Shown: one piece after another, positions 6,897-15,300 of the stretch
Layout: each line of letters starts with the position of its first letter
How positions within the stretch are numbered: the first letter of the stretch is position 1
DNA from: Lachnospiraceae bacterium UBA7729
Lineage (GTDB): Bacteria; Bacillota; Clostridia; Lachnospirales; Lachnospiraceae
Assembly: GCA_002482005.1 (NCBI GenBank)
Contig: DLFD01000021.1
Location: forward strand, 1 to 64,000
DNA length: 64,000 nucleotides
Direction: 5' to 3'
Position numbers and translations under genes: made by a program
The notes under the pieces: model-generated
What the model was told of the DNA's origin: nothing
Databases searched by the model: none
Seen by the model: the letters and a program-made list of their open reading frames with translations, nothing else

Positions 6897-7544
6897 TTAG
6901 TCTTTGATCTTCTCCAGATCCTCGTTATGGCCGATGATGTACATCATCACATTCCCGGGAAGCTTCATGTCCGGATCCGGCGTGACGATGATCCCGTCCT
7001 CGTTCTTGAGGCCTACCACGTTAAAGCTGCACTTCTTTCTCAGCTCCAGCTCCATAAGCGACCTGCCGATCCACTCTTTCGGGATCCTGACCTCCACCAG
7101 ACTGTAATCCGGCGACAGTGTGATCCAGTCCATGAAATCACGATCATCCATGAACTTTCCGACCCGCGTTCCCATCTCCTGCTCCGGGTAGATGATCCGG
7201 TCGACTCCGAGTTTCTCCAGGATCCGTCCGTGGACTTCATTCTTCGCCCTTGCAAGTACATAAGGGATATGCATATCGATGCAGGTCATCGCCGTAACGA
7301 TGGACGCTTCCATGTGGTCCACCATGGTGATGACCGCTCCGTCGATATTCCTGAGTCCCAGACCATCGATCGCATCCGGATCCAGCACATCCGCTGTCAT
7401 CGCATAGCTGACGTCTTCCGATATGATCTGGATCTTTGCCGGATCGATATCTACCGCTATGACCTGACTTCCTCCTTTTTCCAGAGTCCGGGCAACGGCT
7501 GCACCGAAGCGGTCGACTCCGAAAACCACATATCTTTTTTTCAT
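6897..7544 (-). CDS. TrkA/KtrA-type potassium channel regulatory protein
   Basis: A 215-residue cytoplasmic RCK protein that gates a Trk/Ktr potassium transporter. Residues 1-130 are a Rossmann TrkA_N domain and about 137-215 a TrkA_C domain. The dinucleotide loop reads FGVDRFG (G9, D11, G14), where the usual form is GxGxxG; D32 at the end of the second strand is the usual ribose-binding acid. The middle Gly replaced by Asp is unusual and may change nucleotide choice. No membrane partner (TrkH/KtrB) is in the window. It is the last gene of the cysS-mrnC-rlmB-trkA cluster, 5 bp after rlmB. Confidence 0.88.
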   Translation of the reverse strand: MKKRYVVFGVDRFGAAVARTLEKGGSQVIAVDIDPAKIQIISEDVSYAMTADVLDPDAIDGLGLRNIDGAVITMVDHMEASIVTAMTCIDMHIPYVLARAKNEVHGRILEKLGVDRIIYPEQEMGTRVGKFMDDRDFMDWITLSPDYSLVEVRIPKEWIGRSLMELELRKKCSFNVVGLKNEDGIIVTPDPDMKLPGNVMMYIIGHNEDLEKIKD

Positions 7545-7549
7545 AGGTT

Positions 7550-8299
7550 TCAGCCTTTCTTCAGCCTCTGCCTTACGATCTCATAGCCAAGCACTCCTGC
7601 CGCGACGGATGCATTCAGGGAATCAATATCCCCGTTCATCGGAATACGGGCGATAAAGTCACACTTCTCTTTCACGAGCCTGCTGACGCCGGATCCTTCG
7701 TTGCCGATCACGACACCGATCGGCCCCGTCAGGTTCAGGTCATACATCAGCTCGCCGTCCATATCCGCGCACACGAACCACATGCCCTGCTTCTTCAGCT
7801 GCTTTATCGTCTGCGCCAGGTTTGCGACCCTTGCGACCGGCGTGTAGTTGATCGCGCCTGCGGATGCTTTCGCGACGGTTGCCGTCAGGCCGACCGCCCT
7901 GCGCTTCGGGATGATGACTCCATTCGCTCCCATGAGGTTCGCCGAACGGATGATCGCGCCAAGGTTATGCGGGTCCTCGATATCGTCCAGCAGGAAGAAG
8001 AAAGGCGGCTGTCCCTTCTTCTCCGCACCTGCAAGGAGGTCTTCCACTTCCGCATATGCATAAGCCGCTGCATGTGCGATCACTCCCTGATGCTTGCCCG
8101 TCTCGGACATCTCATCGAGCCGTTCCCTGGACACGAAGTTCACGATCGCGTCTGCTTTTTTCGCTTTGCTGACCAGAGCAAGGATCGGCCCGTCTTTCAG
8201 GCCATCCTGTACATAGAGCTTATCGATCGTCCGCCCTGCGCGGAAAGCTTCGCGGACCGCATTTCTGCCCTCTATGATCAGCTGTTCATTCTCTTCCAT
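7550..8299 (-). CDS. rlmB: 23S rRNA 2'-O-methyltransferase RlmB (TrmH group)
   Basis: A 249-residue SPOUT-fold methyltransferase of the TrmH/RlmB group, which methylates a ribose of 23S rRNA (G2251 in E. coli numbering) with S-adenosylmethionine. The N-terminal substrate-binding part starts EGRNAVREAF. The three knotted-fold motifs are present: PHNLGAIIRSA (110-120, catalytic Arg), GVVIGNEGSGVS (195-206) and IPMNGDIDSLNASVAAG (219-235). Length is typical. It is encoded 9 bp after mrnC in a conserved firmicute order cysS-mrnC-rlmB. Confidence 0.93.
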   Translation of the reverse strand: MEENEQLIIEGRNAVREAFRAGRTIDKLYVQDGLKDGPILALVSKAKKADAIVNFVSRERLDEMSETGKHQGVIAHAAAYAYAEVEDLLAGAEKKGQPPFFFLLDDIEDPHNLGAIIRSANLMGANGVIIPKRRAVGLTATVAKASAGAINYTPVARVANLAQTIKQLKKQGMWFVCADMDGELMYDLNLTGPIGVVIGNEGSGVSRLVKEKCDFIARIPMNGDIDSLNASVAAGVLGYEIVRQRLKKG

Positions 8300-8308
8300 A
8301 ATCTTCCT

Positions 8309-8737
8309 TTATATCTCCGGATATGCTTTCTTCACCAGCTCCAGGATCCGCCCGTAGCGTCTTTCAAGATAAAGCCAGCCAAGCAGGGTCTCGAAGCCGG
8401 TCGCTTCCAGATACTGAGTCCTTCCTGCATTCCTGGCCGTGTGGTGAGGATCCGAATTTCTTCCTCTCCTGTACACAGCGGCTTCTTCCTCGCTCAGGTC
8501 CGGCAGGATCCTTGCGGCCGCCGCCGCCTGGGAGCCGGCATTCACAATGGCTGTGGCATCTTTATGAAGTTTCTCGGTCTGTCGGTTTGCCTTCTTCACA
8601 AGGGCGGTCCGGACGATCAGATCAAAGACCGTATCCCCGATCCAGGCAAGGGTCAGAGGAGAATACTGGGTCCAGTCCTTCTCCGGCAGCCCATAGGCAC
8701 TGTCGATGACCGTTGCGAAGTTCAGGCCTTCGTCCAT
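8309..8737 (-). CDS. mrnC: Mini-ribonuclease III
   Basis: A 142-residue RNase III catalytic domain without the double-stranded RNA-binding domain, the hallmark of Mini-III, which matures 23S rRNA ends in Bacillota. The signature is seen as LAWIGDTVFDLIVR (about 30-43), with further conserved parts RQTEKLHKDATAIVNA and YRRGRNSD. It starts at 8737 behind GAGAAGGGG within the end of cysS, overlapping it by 16 bp, which implies coupling. Confidence 0.93.
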   Translation of the reverse strand: MDEGLNFATVIDSAYGLPEKDWTQYSPLTLAWIGDTVFDLIVRTALVKKANRQTEKLHKDATAIVNAGSQAAAAARILPDLSEEEAAVYRRGRNSDPHHTARNAGRTQYLEATGFETLLGWLYLERRYGRILELVKKAYPEI

Positions 8738-10128
8738 TTGACCCCTTCTCTGGTATCCTTCAGTGTGATGCCCATAGCAGCAAGCTGGTCACGGATCTCG
8801 TCAGCCTTCCTGAAATCCTTCGCCTTTCTGGCTGCCTGTCTCTGCGCGATCAGGTCTTCGATATCAGAATCAAGGACTTCCTTCTTCTTCTCAACCTTGA
8901 GACCAAGGATGTCGCAGAGATCAAGAAGCTCTTTCTTCACGGCTGCGATAAACTCCTTCGAGCTCTCTGCGGAAACTTCCGCGTTCGCATAGCGGACAAG
9001 GTCGAAGACAACGGAAAGAGCGTCTGCTGTGTTCACATCATCATCCATGCCCTCATCAAATCTCTTTGTGAAGTCGGCCAGGGACCCGATCTTTGTCTTC
9101 TCCGCATCAGTCGCAGCTTCCGTCTTCGCAACGGATGCAAGGAAATTCAGGTTATCGACCGCATTGGTGATTCTCTCATAAGAAGACTTTGCCGACTCGA
9201 TCAGCTCTTTTGAGAAATTCAGCGGTGATCTGTAATGAGCGCTCAGCATGAACAGACGGAGAACCATCAGGTCATACTTCTCGCTGATCTGGCGGACCGT
9301 GAAGAAGTTGCCGAGAGACTTACTCATCTTACGGTTGTCAATATTCAGAAATGCGTTGTGCAGCCAGTACTGTGCAAACGGTACTCCGTTCGCGCACTCA
9401 GACTGTGCGATCTCATTCTCATGATGAGGGAATACCAGGTCCTCGCCGCCTGCATGGATATCGATGGTGTCGCCCAGATATCTCTTCGCCATGACGGAGC
9501 ACTCGATGTGCCAGCCCGGTCTGCCCTGTCCCCACGGGGACTCCCAGTATGGCTCGCCTTCCTTCTTCGGCTTCCAGAGGACGAAATCAAGCGGATCTTC
9601 CTTCTCATCCTCACCGGAAACCTTCAGGGAACGGGATCCAGAGCGAAGGTCGTCCAGGTTCTTGTGGGAAAGTTTGCCGTAGCCCTTGTCTTTTCTGGTA
9701 GAGAAGTAGACCGTTCCGTTCTTCTCGTAAGCGTAGCCTTTCCCGATCAAGGTTCTGATCATCTCGATCATGCCGCCGATCTCCTGGGTTGCCTGCGGGT
9801 GAGTGGTCGCCGGACGGACATTCATACCCTCCATATCCTTCTTGCACTCTTTGATGAAGCGCTCGGAGATCTCCTGAGCGGTGACGCCTTCCTCGTTCGC
9901 CCTCTTGATGATCTTGTCGTCGACATCGGTGAAGTTGGATACGTAGTTGACTTCATATCCCTTGTGCTCAAAGTAGCGGCGAAGCGTATCGAATACGATC
10001 ATCGGGCGGGCATTCCCGATATGAATGAAGTCGTATACGGTCGGACCGCAGACATACATCGAAACCTTGCCCGGAGTGATCGGAACAAATTCTTCTCTCT
10101 TTTTTGTCTCTGTGTTATAAAGAAGCAT
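8722..10128 (-). CDS. cysS: Cysteinyl-tRNA synthetase
   Basis: A class I synthetase (468 residues) that charges tRNA-Cys. The HIGH box is HIGN (36-39) after the zinc ligand C27 (MYVCGPT). Further zinc-site residues lie in HIECSVM and in FPHHENEIAQSEC, and the KMSKS loop is intact ([10 protein letters not shown]). The C-terminal anticodon-binding helical domain is present, so the enzyme looks complete. A promoter is visible at 10216-10244. The leader is only about 80 nt, and no T-box is seen. Confidence 0.96.
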   Translation of the reverse strand: MLLYNTETKKREEFVPITPGKVSMYVCGPTVYDFIHIGNARPMIVFDTLRRYFEHKGYEVNYVSNFTDVDDKIIKRANEEGVTAQEISERFIKECKKDMEGMNVRPATTHPQATQEIGGMIEMIRTLIGKGYAYEKNGTVYFSTRKDKGYGKLSHKNLDDLRSGSRSLKVSGEDEKEDPLDFVLWKPKKEGEPYWESPWGQGRPGWHIECSVMAKRYLGDTIDIHAGGEDLVFPHHENEIAQSECANGVPFAQYWLHNAFLNIDNRKMSKSLGNFFTVRQISEKYDLMVLRLFMLSAHYRSPLNFSKELIESAKSSYERITNAVDNLNFLASVAKTEAATDAEKTKIGSLADFTKRFDEGMDDDVNTADALSVVFDLVRYANAEVSAESSKEFIAAVKKELLDLCDILGLKVEKKKEVLDSDIEDLIAQRQAARKAKDFRKADEIRDQLAAMGITLKDTREGVKWTKA

Positions 10129-10215
10129 ATTGAATCTCCTGATCTTTGTGATGATATTCTATATGGTCCGCGTCTTTGCAGCGCTGCCCGCAAAGCGCGC
10201 TTTTCAGCTTATCTC

Positions 10216-10244
10216 AGTGTATCTGCATGACCTGTAATTGTCAA
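10216..10244 (-). promoter_or_regulatory. Promoter of the cysS operon
   Basis: Minus-strand TTGACA (10239-10244), 17-bp spacer, TACACT (10216-10221), about 85 bp upstream of the cysS start. Confidence 0.7.
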
Positions 10245-10329
10245 ACATATCCTGCCGCAGGAGAGGCTTCCGGAATTGCTGCCTTCGGTTTCCCATGTAA
10301 AACCGCCGGTATCTTCCCTATGGCCTGGC

Positions 10330-11100
10330 TCAGACCACTTCACAGACATATGCCTTCGCAAAAGGCCGGTCGGACGGACCGGTCAGACGCCTCTTATAGG
10401 CTTCCCTGTCCATAACACGGCACATCATCGGGGGATATTCTTCCCTGGCCGACTGGGCAGCGGCGGCAGGTCTTCCTTCCTTCATCAGGATCCTAAGTTC
10501 TCCGCCGGATGCCTCCTGTTCTTTCGCAAGTCTTCTGTAATAGGGGATGCTCCGCTCGGTGAAAAGTTCATACTTCCCGGTCAGAGCTCTGTTGACCGTA
10601 TCCGCAAGGTCCTGCAGTGTCTCATCGCTGCAGAGATCTGCCGGTATCAAGGATCCCTTTCCGCTCCCGGTCAGAGAGTCCATTACGTCTTCCTCCCACT
10701 GCCATCTCCAGGTCCTCTCAAAACCAAACGGCCTGTAGATTGCCTCATTGACCGGCATCAGGAATGCAAATGGGACATGCTTCGCCTCAAGGTCCCGGAA
10801 GATCATCTGAAGCAGACGTCTCATCAGTCCCTGGTGACGCATGCAGCTTCTGGTTGCCACCGCTACGATATACGGGACCTTTATCCGTTCCCCGTTCCAG
10901 TTCAGGAGATAGGGATTCAGGTGGACCATCGCCTGGATGTGAGATGCGTCAATGCCATCCCTCGCGACATAGATCGTGCTTTCCGGAGCCACCCGGTCGT
11001 AATAATAATCCGCAAAAGTTCCCTTGTCCTCGGAAAAGACCTCTTCATAGAGAAGTTTTGTAAGGAGATTCTCCTCTTTCGGGATCCTCAGAAATTCCAT
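10330..11100 (-). CDS. GNAT-family N-acetyltransferase (Eis-like)
   Basis: A 256-residue protein starting at 11100 behind GGGGAAGGACGG. Residues about 1-140 form a GNAT fold: VPYIVAVATRSCMRHQGLMRR is strand 4 plus the acetyl-CoA pyrophosphate loop (canonical Q/RxxGxG/A, here RHQGLM), and PFAFLMPVNEAIYRPFGFE is the strand 5 to helix 4 end. The long C-terminal part suggests an Eis-like two-part enzyme. The acceptor is unknown. It follows ispF after a tandem-repeat region and may share its transcript. Confidence 0.75.
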   Translation of the reverse strand: MEFLRIPKEENLLTKLLYEEVFSEDKGTFADYYYDRVAPESTIYVARDGIDASHIQAMVHLNPYLLNWNGERIKVPYIVAVATRSCMRHQGLMRRLLQMIFRDLEAKHVPFAFLMPVNEAIYRPFGFERTWRWQWEEDVMDSLTGSGKGSLIPADLCSDETLQDLADTVNRALTGKYELFTERSIPYYRRLAKEQEASGGELRILMKEGRPAAAAQSAREEYPPMMCRVMDREAYKRRLTGPSDRPFAKAYVCEVV

Positions 11101-11188
11101 ATCCGTCCTTCCCCGCGCTGCAGCAGGGCTGCAGGGACACAGCCGCCTTTCTGCATACCGCCTCGTTCTGTACAGCAGCTTATCTGCC

Positions 11189-11311
11189 GTCTGTCCCGAC
11201 ACTGTATCATGCGTTCGGCAGTCCCTGCCGTCTGTCCCGACACTGTATCATGCGTTCGGCAGTCCCTGCCGTCTGTCCCTACACTGTATCATGCGTTCGG
11301 CAGTCCCTGCC
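11189..11311. repeat. 41-bp tandem repeat, three copies
   Basis: Three units (11189-11229, 11230-11270, 11271-11311) of GTCTGTCCC(G/T)ACACTGTATC followed by ATGCGTTCGGCAGTCCCTGCC; only one base differs. The third unit runs into the 3' end of ispF and supplies its last codons and stop. Confidence 0.95.
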
Positions 11312-11843
11312 GTCTCGGGCAGGCTGCGCAGCCGGACACCGCTGTCATCCGGTCATCCGTGACCGCATCCTTCAGGCTGGAGAGCAGACAGACTGCCTGG
11401 GCGGCAATTCCTTCGCCGCTTCCGGTGAATCCGAGTCCCTCCTCGGTCGTGGCCTTGATGCTGACCTGGCCTGCATCGAGATGAAGCGCCCTGGCAACAT
11501 TTTCCCTCATCTGAGGAAGGTACTGCATCAGCTTCGGTCTCTGGGCGATGATCGTCGAGTCGATGTTCTCGATCACGTAATTGTTCTCATCCAGGAGATC
11601 TCCGACCTTTTCAAGAAGGATCAGGCTGGAGATTCCCTCATACTGTGGGTCCTTGTCAGGAAAGTGCTGCCCGATATCGCCCAGCGCCGCCGCCCCAAGC
11701 AGGGCATCCGCGATCGCATGGAGAATCACGTCGGCGTCCGAGTGGCCGAGAAGCCCCTTCTCATAAGGGACCTCGACTCCTCCGAGGATCAGCTTCCGTC
11801 CCTCGACAAGCTTATGTACATCATAACCGGTTCCTACACGCAT
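11289..11843 (-). CDS. ispF: 2-C-methyl-D-erythritol 2,4-cyclodiphosphate synthase, extended C-terminus
   Basis: IspF catalyses ring closure of CDP-methylerythritol 2-phosphate with release of CMP in the MEP isoprenoid pathway. Zinc ligands D8, H10 and H42 are present ([16 protein letters not shown]), as are the conserved HSDADV, the substrate loop DIGQHFPD and the C-terminal [21 protein letters not shown]. Known enzymes end near residue 157. Here the frame continues for about 27 residues ([17 protein letters not shown]... LPNA), the last part read from the tandem repeat. The tail is probably a by-product of repeat expansion. It is 24 bp after the DUF4317 gene. Confidence 0.94.
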   Translation of the reverse strand: MRVGTGYDVHKLVEGRKLILGGVEVPYEKGLLGHSDADVILHAIADALLGAAALGDIGQHFPDKDPQYEGISSLILLEKVGDLLDENNYVIENIDSTIIAQRPKLMQYLPQMRENVARALHLDAGQVSIKATTEEGLGFTGSGEGIAAQAVCLLSSLKDAVTDDRMTAVSGCAACPRRQGLPNA

Positions 11844-11867
11844 CCGCTGCCTCCTTGCGATTCTTCA

Positions 11868-13025
11868 TTACTGTGCCTGCTGGCCCTGTCCCGGGACCAG
11901 ATGCTTTACCGTGATTCCGTTCACCTGAACGTCATCAGAGATCGGGATCACCAGGCACTCCCGTCCGTCGATGATCTTCTGCTGGACCAGGTCCGTGCGG
12001 TCCGGGCTCACGGTAATCGTGACGTCCGGCGTATGTACCTCAAACTTGCGGCTGCCGATCACATTCGCCAGCATCAGCTTTCCATCCTCACCCGCATTCT
12101 CTTCATAAGTGGTGTCGAACGCCGCCATATCTTCCGCCGTTGCGCCGCTCTCCTCGAGCAGGCTGCGGACGGTCATCTTGTCCAGGGAGACCGGGTCCGG
12201 GCTGTCGGCATCCCTGGCCTGCTGCTGGATCTTCTGCAGGCTGTCATGAAGATTCTTCACTGTATCGAAACTGCAGTCCCTGCCGAGCGTCTCCTCCACA
12301 ACTGTCTGAAAGGCTTCCTTCTGAAGCCCGGCCGAGAGCGGGATCTGGCATCCGAGCAGTTTGTCGGTCAGATCAAAATGGAGATCTTCGGAGTCTTTTG
12401 AATAGTAGAGGATGTGATGGACGTCCATGTTTCTGTCGTCAAATGCCGGGAAGAGGAAGCCCAGCTCCGGCATCGCGACCACCCAGTCGCGCTCTCTGTT
12501 ATGGAAGGACTGCTCCGCCGGATCATAGGACAGGGCAGGCTTTGACAGATCAACCGGGCAGATCGCACACTGGAAATAACTGTAGACGCTGCTTGAAGCA
12601 TCCAGCATCTCGATATCATCGCTTGTCTTTCCCGGAACGTCATAATTGTTGAAAAGAAGGAGGATCAGATAATTCTCCCCAGTCGTATAGCAGTCGATCA
12701 CCTTGTCGTAGAACTCATCGAGCAGGTCGCTGTCGAGAAGCTCGCTCTTCATCAGGCGGTACAGGAATTCCTGAGTCCCGCCTTCTTCCTCGGTCTCCAT
12801 CGGAAATTCCATGTTGATCAGATTCTTTCCGAGAGAGCCTGAAAGAGTCTTGCGGAAGATCTCAAAATACTTGAAGGTCTCTTCCTCTTCCAGCCTCTGG
12901 AACATCTGCGAGAAGGTCGTGATTTTCTCTTTTTCAGCGCTTACATAACAGCCTGCGATCCTGGTGAAAGAATTCTTCTGTGTCGTCAGCTGCTTCTTGA
13001 TCTCAGATACTTCTTTCTTGTTCAT
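11868..13025 (-). CDS. DUF4317 family protein
   Basis: A 385-residue cytoplasmic protein starting at 13025 behind CAAGGGGGGT (MNKKEVSEIKKQLTTQ). The N-terminus with EIKKQLT...RIAGCYVSAEKEK is the signature of the DUF4317 family, common in gut Clostridia and of unknown function. No catalytic motif or membrane segment is visible. It heads a small cluster with ispF and an acetyltransferase. Confidence 0.82.
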   Translation of the reverse strand: MNKKEVSEIKKQLTTQKNSFTRIAGCYVSAEKEKITTFSQMFQRLEEEETFKYFEIFRKTLSGSLGKNLINMEFPMETEEEGGTQEFLYRLMKSELLDSDLLDEFYDKVIDCYTTGENYLILLLFNNYDVPGKTSDDIEMLDASSSVYSYFQCAICPVDLSKPALSYDPAEQSFHNRERDWVVAMPELGFLFPAFDDRNMDVHHILYYSKDSEDLHFDLTDKLLGCQIPLSAGLQKEAFQTVVEETLGRDCSFDTVKNLHDSLQKIQQQARDADSPDPVSLDKMTVRSLLEESGATAEDMAAFDTTYEENAGEDGKLMLANVIGSRKFEVHTPDVTITVSPDRTDLVQQKIIDGRECLVIPISDDVQVNGITVKHLVPGQGQQAQ

Positions 13026-13135
13026 GTCTGTATACCCCCCTTGAAAACCAGAGTATTTTACCAAAGATTCGGATAGCGGGCAAGAAACACAATCTGCAGC
13101 GCCACAATCTCCAGAACACGGCTGCCGGACGCAAA

Positions 13136-13175
13136 GAAGGGCCGGACGGCGCAGCATGGTGCCGTCCGGCCCTTC
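13136..13175. terminator. Strong hairpin between beta-helix gene and DUF4317 gene
   Basis: GAAGGGCCGGACGGC and GCCGTCCGGCCCTTC form a perfect 15-bp stem with a 10-base loop, 23 bp beyond the beta-helix gene stop. Only short T-runs flank it, so it is a likely but not textbook terminator. Confidence 0.65.
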
Positions 13176-13197
13176 TTCTCTGCCGAACTTATATGCT

Positions 13198-15228
13198 TCA
13201 GAATGCTACCTGATAGCAGTCTTTATCGGAAGCTTCCGCGAACGGTCCCGGAAGCGGCGTCGCTCCCCTGTGAGCTCCGAAATAATCCTCGTTGAAGGTG
13301 ATCGGCGATCCATCCGGGTTCTCAAAGCGTTCTTCCGGCTGGAAAGCCTTTCCGAGCGTATCCGAGTCGACGATGGTGTCTGTAAAGCCGGCCTTCCTGA
13401 CGAAATCATAGACATTGGTCTTCAGGACGATCCTGCCGTCCTTCTCTTCCACGTCCGCATAGGCATCTTCCGCGTCAAGGACAAGTCCATCCTCCTCGTG
13501 CTTCCAGGCCTTTGCGCCTTTCAGATAGAGGTTCCCCTTCGACCATACCGGGAGGTGCTGCCAGTGGTAAGGCTCAAGCTTCTTCATATCCGGGATATCC
13601 GAATCCATGTCGAAGTGGCTGATCCACTCCTCATAGGTCGGATACTCATCAAATACTGCGGTACCGACCTTGCGGTTATCATAATCCGCCTTATCCGGCT
13701 CGCTGTCGCTGGCGTTCAGGTAATCCTCGGAAGGCCATTTCTGAAGGAAGATATTGTTGTAGAAGCGGTCGTCGCCGTGAAGGATCGTCATGAATCCCAT
13801 GACTTCCGTGCGGTGAGGCATATGATACGGAGTAAAGCGCTGTCTCAGTACTCCGTCCACGATGCTGTCTGTCCCCGCCCCGACGACTGTGAGGGCGCCG
13901 CAGATCAGGTTATGGACCATCGCAACACCCTCGGTTGCAATTCTGAGCGACACATCGGAAAGGAGGATGTTGTTGTCGATCAGGGTCGGGCCGTGGCCGA
14001 CTTCCACGAAGAGATCCTGGCTGCACATGCCGCCCGGCAGACGCTTTGCCCCTTCCGGAGCCTGGTTTCTGTAAAGCAGGTTCTGGCTGATCCTGGTGCC
14101 CTGTGCTTCCCAGTCGGTCCAGATTCCCATCGTGCAGTCATGGATGCAGTTGCGGCGCATGATGACATCGATCGCCGCATGCATCTTGATGCCTGCGATC
14201 TCGGCTCCGCCAAGCTCCATCATGTTGTTGATGTGATGGATATGGTTGTCCTCGATGATGCTGAATACACCGCCCATACGGCCGATGATGCCGCCCTGCT
14301 CGCAGTCATGGATGTTGTTCCTGCGGATGATATGGCTTCCGACCTTCTCTTTCAGCCAGCCGTAGTACTGGCCTCTGCAGACGGCGTCCCTCTCCATCTG
14401 GGTCGGGCTCTTCACATGCTTTGTCGTGAAGTAATGGTCGTTGTCCGGGTCATAGTACTTGCCAAGGCCGATGCCGGAGCACTTGCTGTTACTGATCTCG
14501 CAGTCCTCGATGATCCAGCCCTTTGACCAGTGCGGTCCGATCATGCAGTCCTGATAAGCTGCCGGCGGCGCCCAGGTAGTAGCTGCCTTGGTCACGACGA
14601 AGCCCTGCACGGTAATGTAGCCAATTCCCTCCTCCTGCGGCATGAAGCACTCGCGGCGGACATTGATCTCGATGTTCTCCTGATTCGGGTCCTTATCCTG
14701 GAAGTTCGCGTAGAGGACGGTCTCGTCCGTCTTCTCATCCTGCTCTGCGTACCACTGGTAGATGGATTCTTCCGGTCTCCATGAGTACCGGCTCTTCTCT
14801 GCCCTGATGCAGTCTTCCAGCGTATGGGCCTCGTAGAGCATGCGGTCGTTCAGATAGACCGCTCCGGTGTGTCTCGACTTGCCTGCAAAGTACCAGTCGC
14901 CGTAGACATAGGTGGTGTAAGGATTGTAGGAGCCGAAGACACCGTTCTTCACGCGGGCTGTCCAGACGGTTCCTTCATACTTCTTCCATCCCTCGACCTT
15001 CTCGGCGCCGGTGATCACTGCTCCGAGCGGCTTCTCGGACTTATAAGTGATCCTTGCATCAGGCTTTCCTGCATAGCGCGGATTGACGTACTCGCGGTAG
15101 ATTCCGGGAGCAACCAGCACCTCATCGCCCGGCTGGGCGATCAGGGCCGCATCCTGGATATGGCGGAAAGGGCGCTCTTTGGAACCGTTTCCCTGCATGG
15201 GCGAAGAAACATTTACATAATAGATCAT
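13198..15228 (-). CDS. Right-handed parallel beta-helix protein, probable glycan-active enzyme
   Basis: A 676-residue protein with no signal peptide. The N-terminus (MIYYVNVSSPMQGNGSKERP, then FRHIQDAALIAQPGDEVLV) is a DUF1565-like start of a parallel beta-helix. Further coils carry repeated short strands such as WIIEDCEISNSKCSGIGLG, HIIRRNNIHDCEQGGI and VIMRRNCIHDCTMGIW. Proteins of this fold include polysaccharide lyases and glycosidases. Being cytoplasmic and directly downstream of a sugar ABC transporter, it probably cleaves the imported oligosaccharide. Catalytic residues and substrate cannot be assigned from sequence alone. Confidence 0.75.
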   Translation of the reverse strand: MIYYVNVSSPMQGNGSKERPFRHIQDAALIAQPGDEVLVAPGIYREYVNPRYAGKPDARITYKSEKPLGAVITGAEKVEGWKKYEGTVWTARVKNGVFGSYNPYTTYVYGDWYFAGKSRHTGAVYLNDRMLYEAHTLEDCIRAEKSRYSWRPEESIYQWYAEQDEKTDETVLYANFQDKDPNQENIEINVRRECFMPQEEGIGYITVQGFVVTKAATTWAPPAAYQDCMIGPHWSKGWIIEDCEISNSKCSGIGLGKYYDPDNDHYFTTKHVKSPTQMERDAVCRGQYYGWLKEKVGSHIIRRNNIHDCEQGGIIGRMGGVFSIIEDNHIHHINNMMELGGAEIAGIKMHAAIDVIMRRNCIHDCTMGIWTDWEAQGTRISQNLLYRNQAPEGAKRLPGGMCSQDLFVEVGHGPTLIDNNILLSDVSLRIATEGVAMVHNLICGALTVVGAGTDSIVDGVLRQRFTPYHMPHRTEVMGFMTILHGDDRFYNNIFLQKWPSEDYLNASDSEPDKADYDNRKVGTAVFDEYPTYEEWISHFDMDSDIPDMKKLEPYHWQHLPVWSKGNLYLKGAKAWKHEEDGLVLDAEDAYADVEEKDGRIVLKTNVYDFVRKAGFTDTIVDSDTLGKAFQPEERFENPDGSPITFNEDYFGAHRGATPLPGPFAEASDKDCYQVAF

Positions 15229-15252
15229 AGGATTTCTCCTTAATATATGAGA

Positions 15253-15279
15253 CTGGGGCAGAAGTTTTTTCTGCCCCGG
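15253..15279. terminator. Hairpin between permease and beta-helix genes
   Basis: CTGGGGCAGAA and TTCTGCCCCGG form an 11-bp stem. No T-run follows on the minus strand, so it may tune message stability rather than end transcription. Confidence 0.45.
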
Positions 15280-15300
15280 TGTATGGTACAGTGTGAAAGA

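Noticed and set aside
10129..10215. Possible T-box before cysS
   Set aside because: The leader is about 80 nt and lacks any T-box motif.
11185..11320. CRISPR-like array
   Set aside because: The three 41-bp units are directly adjacent without spacers, so this is a minisatellite.
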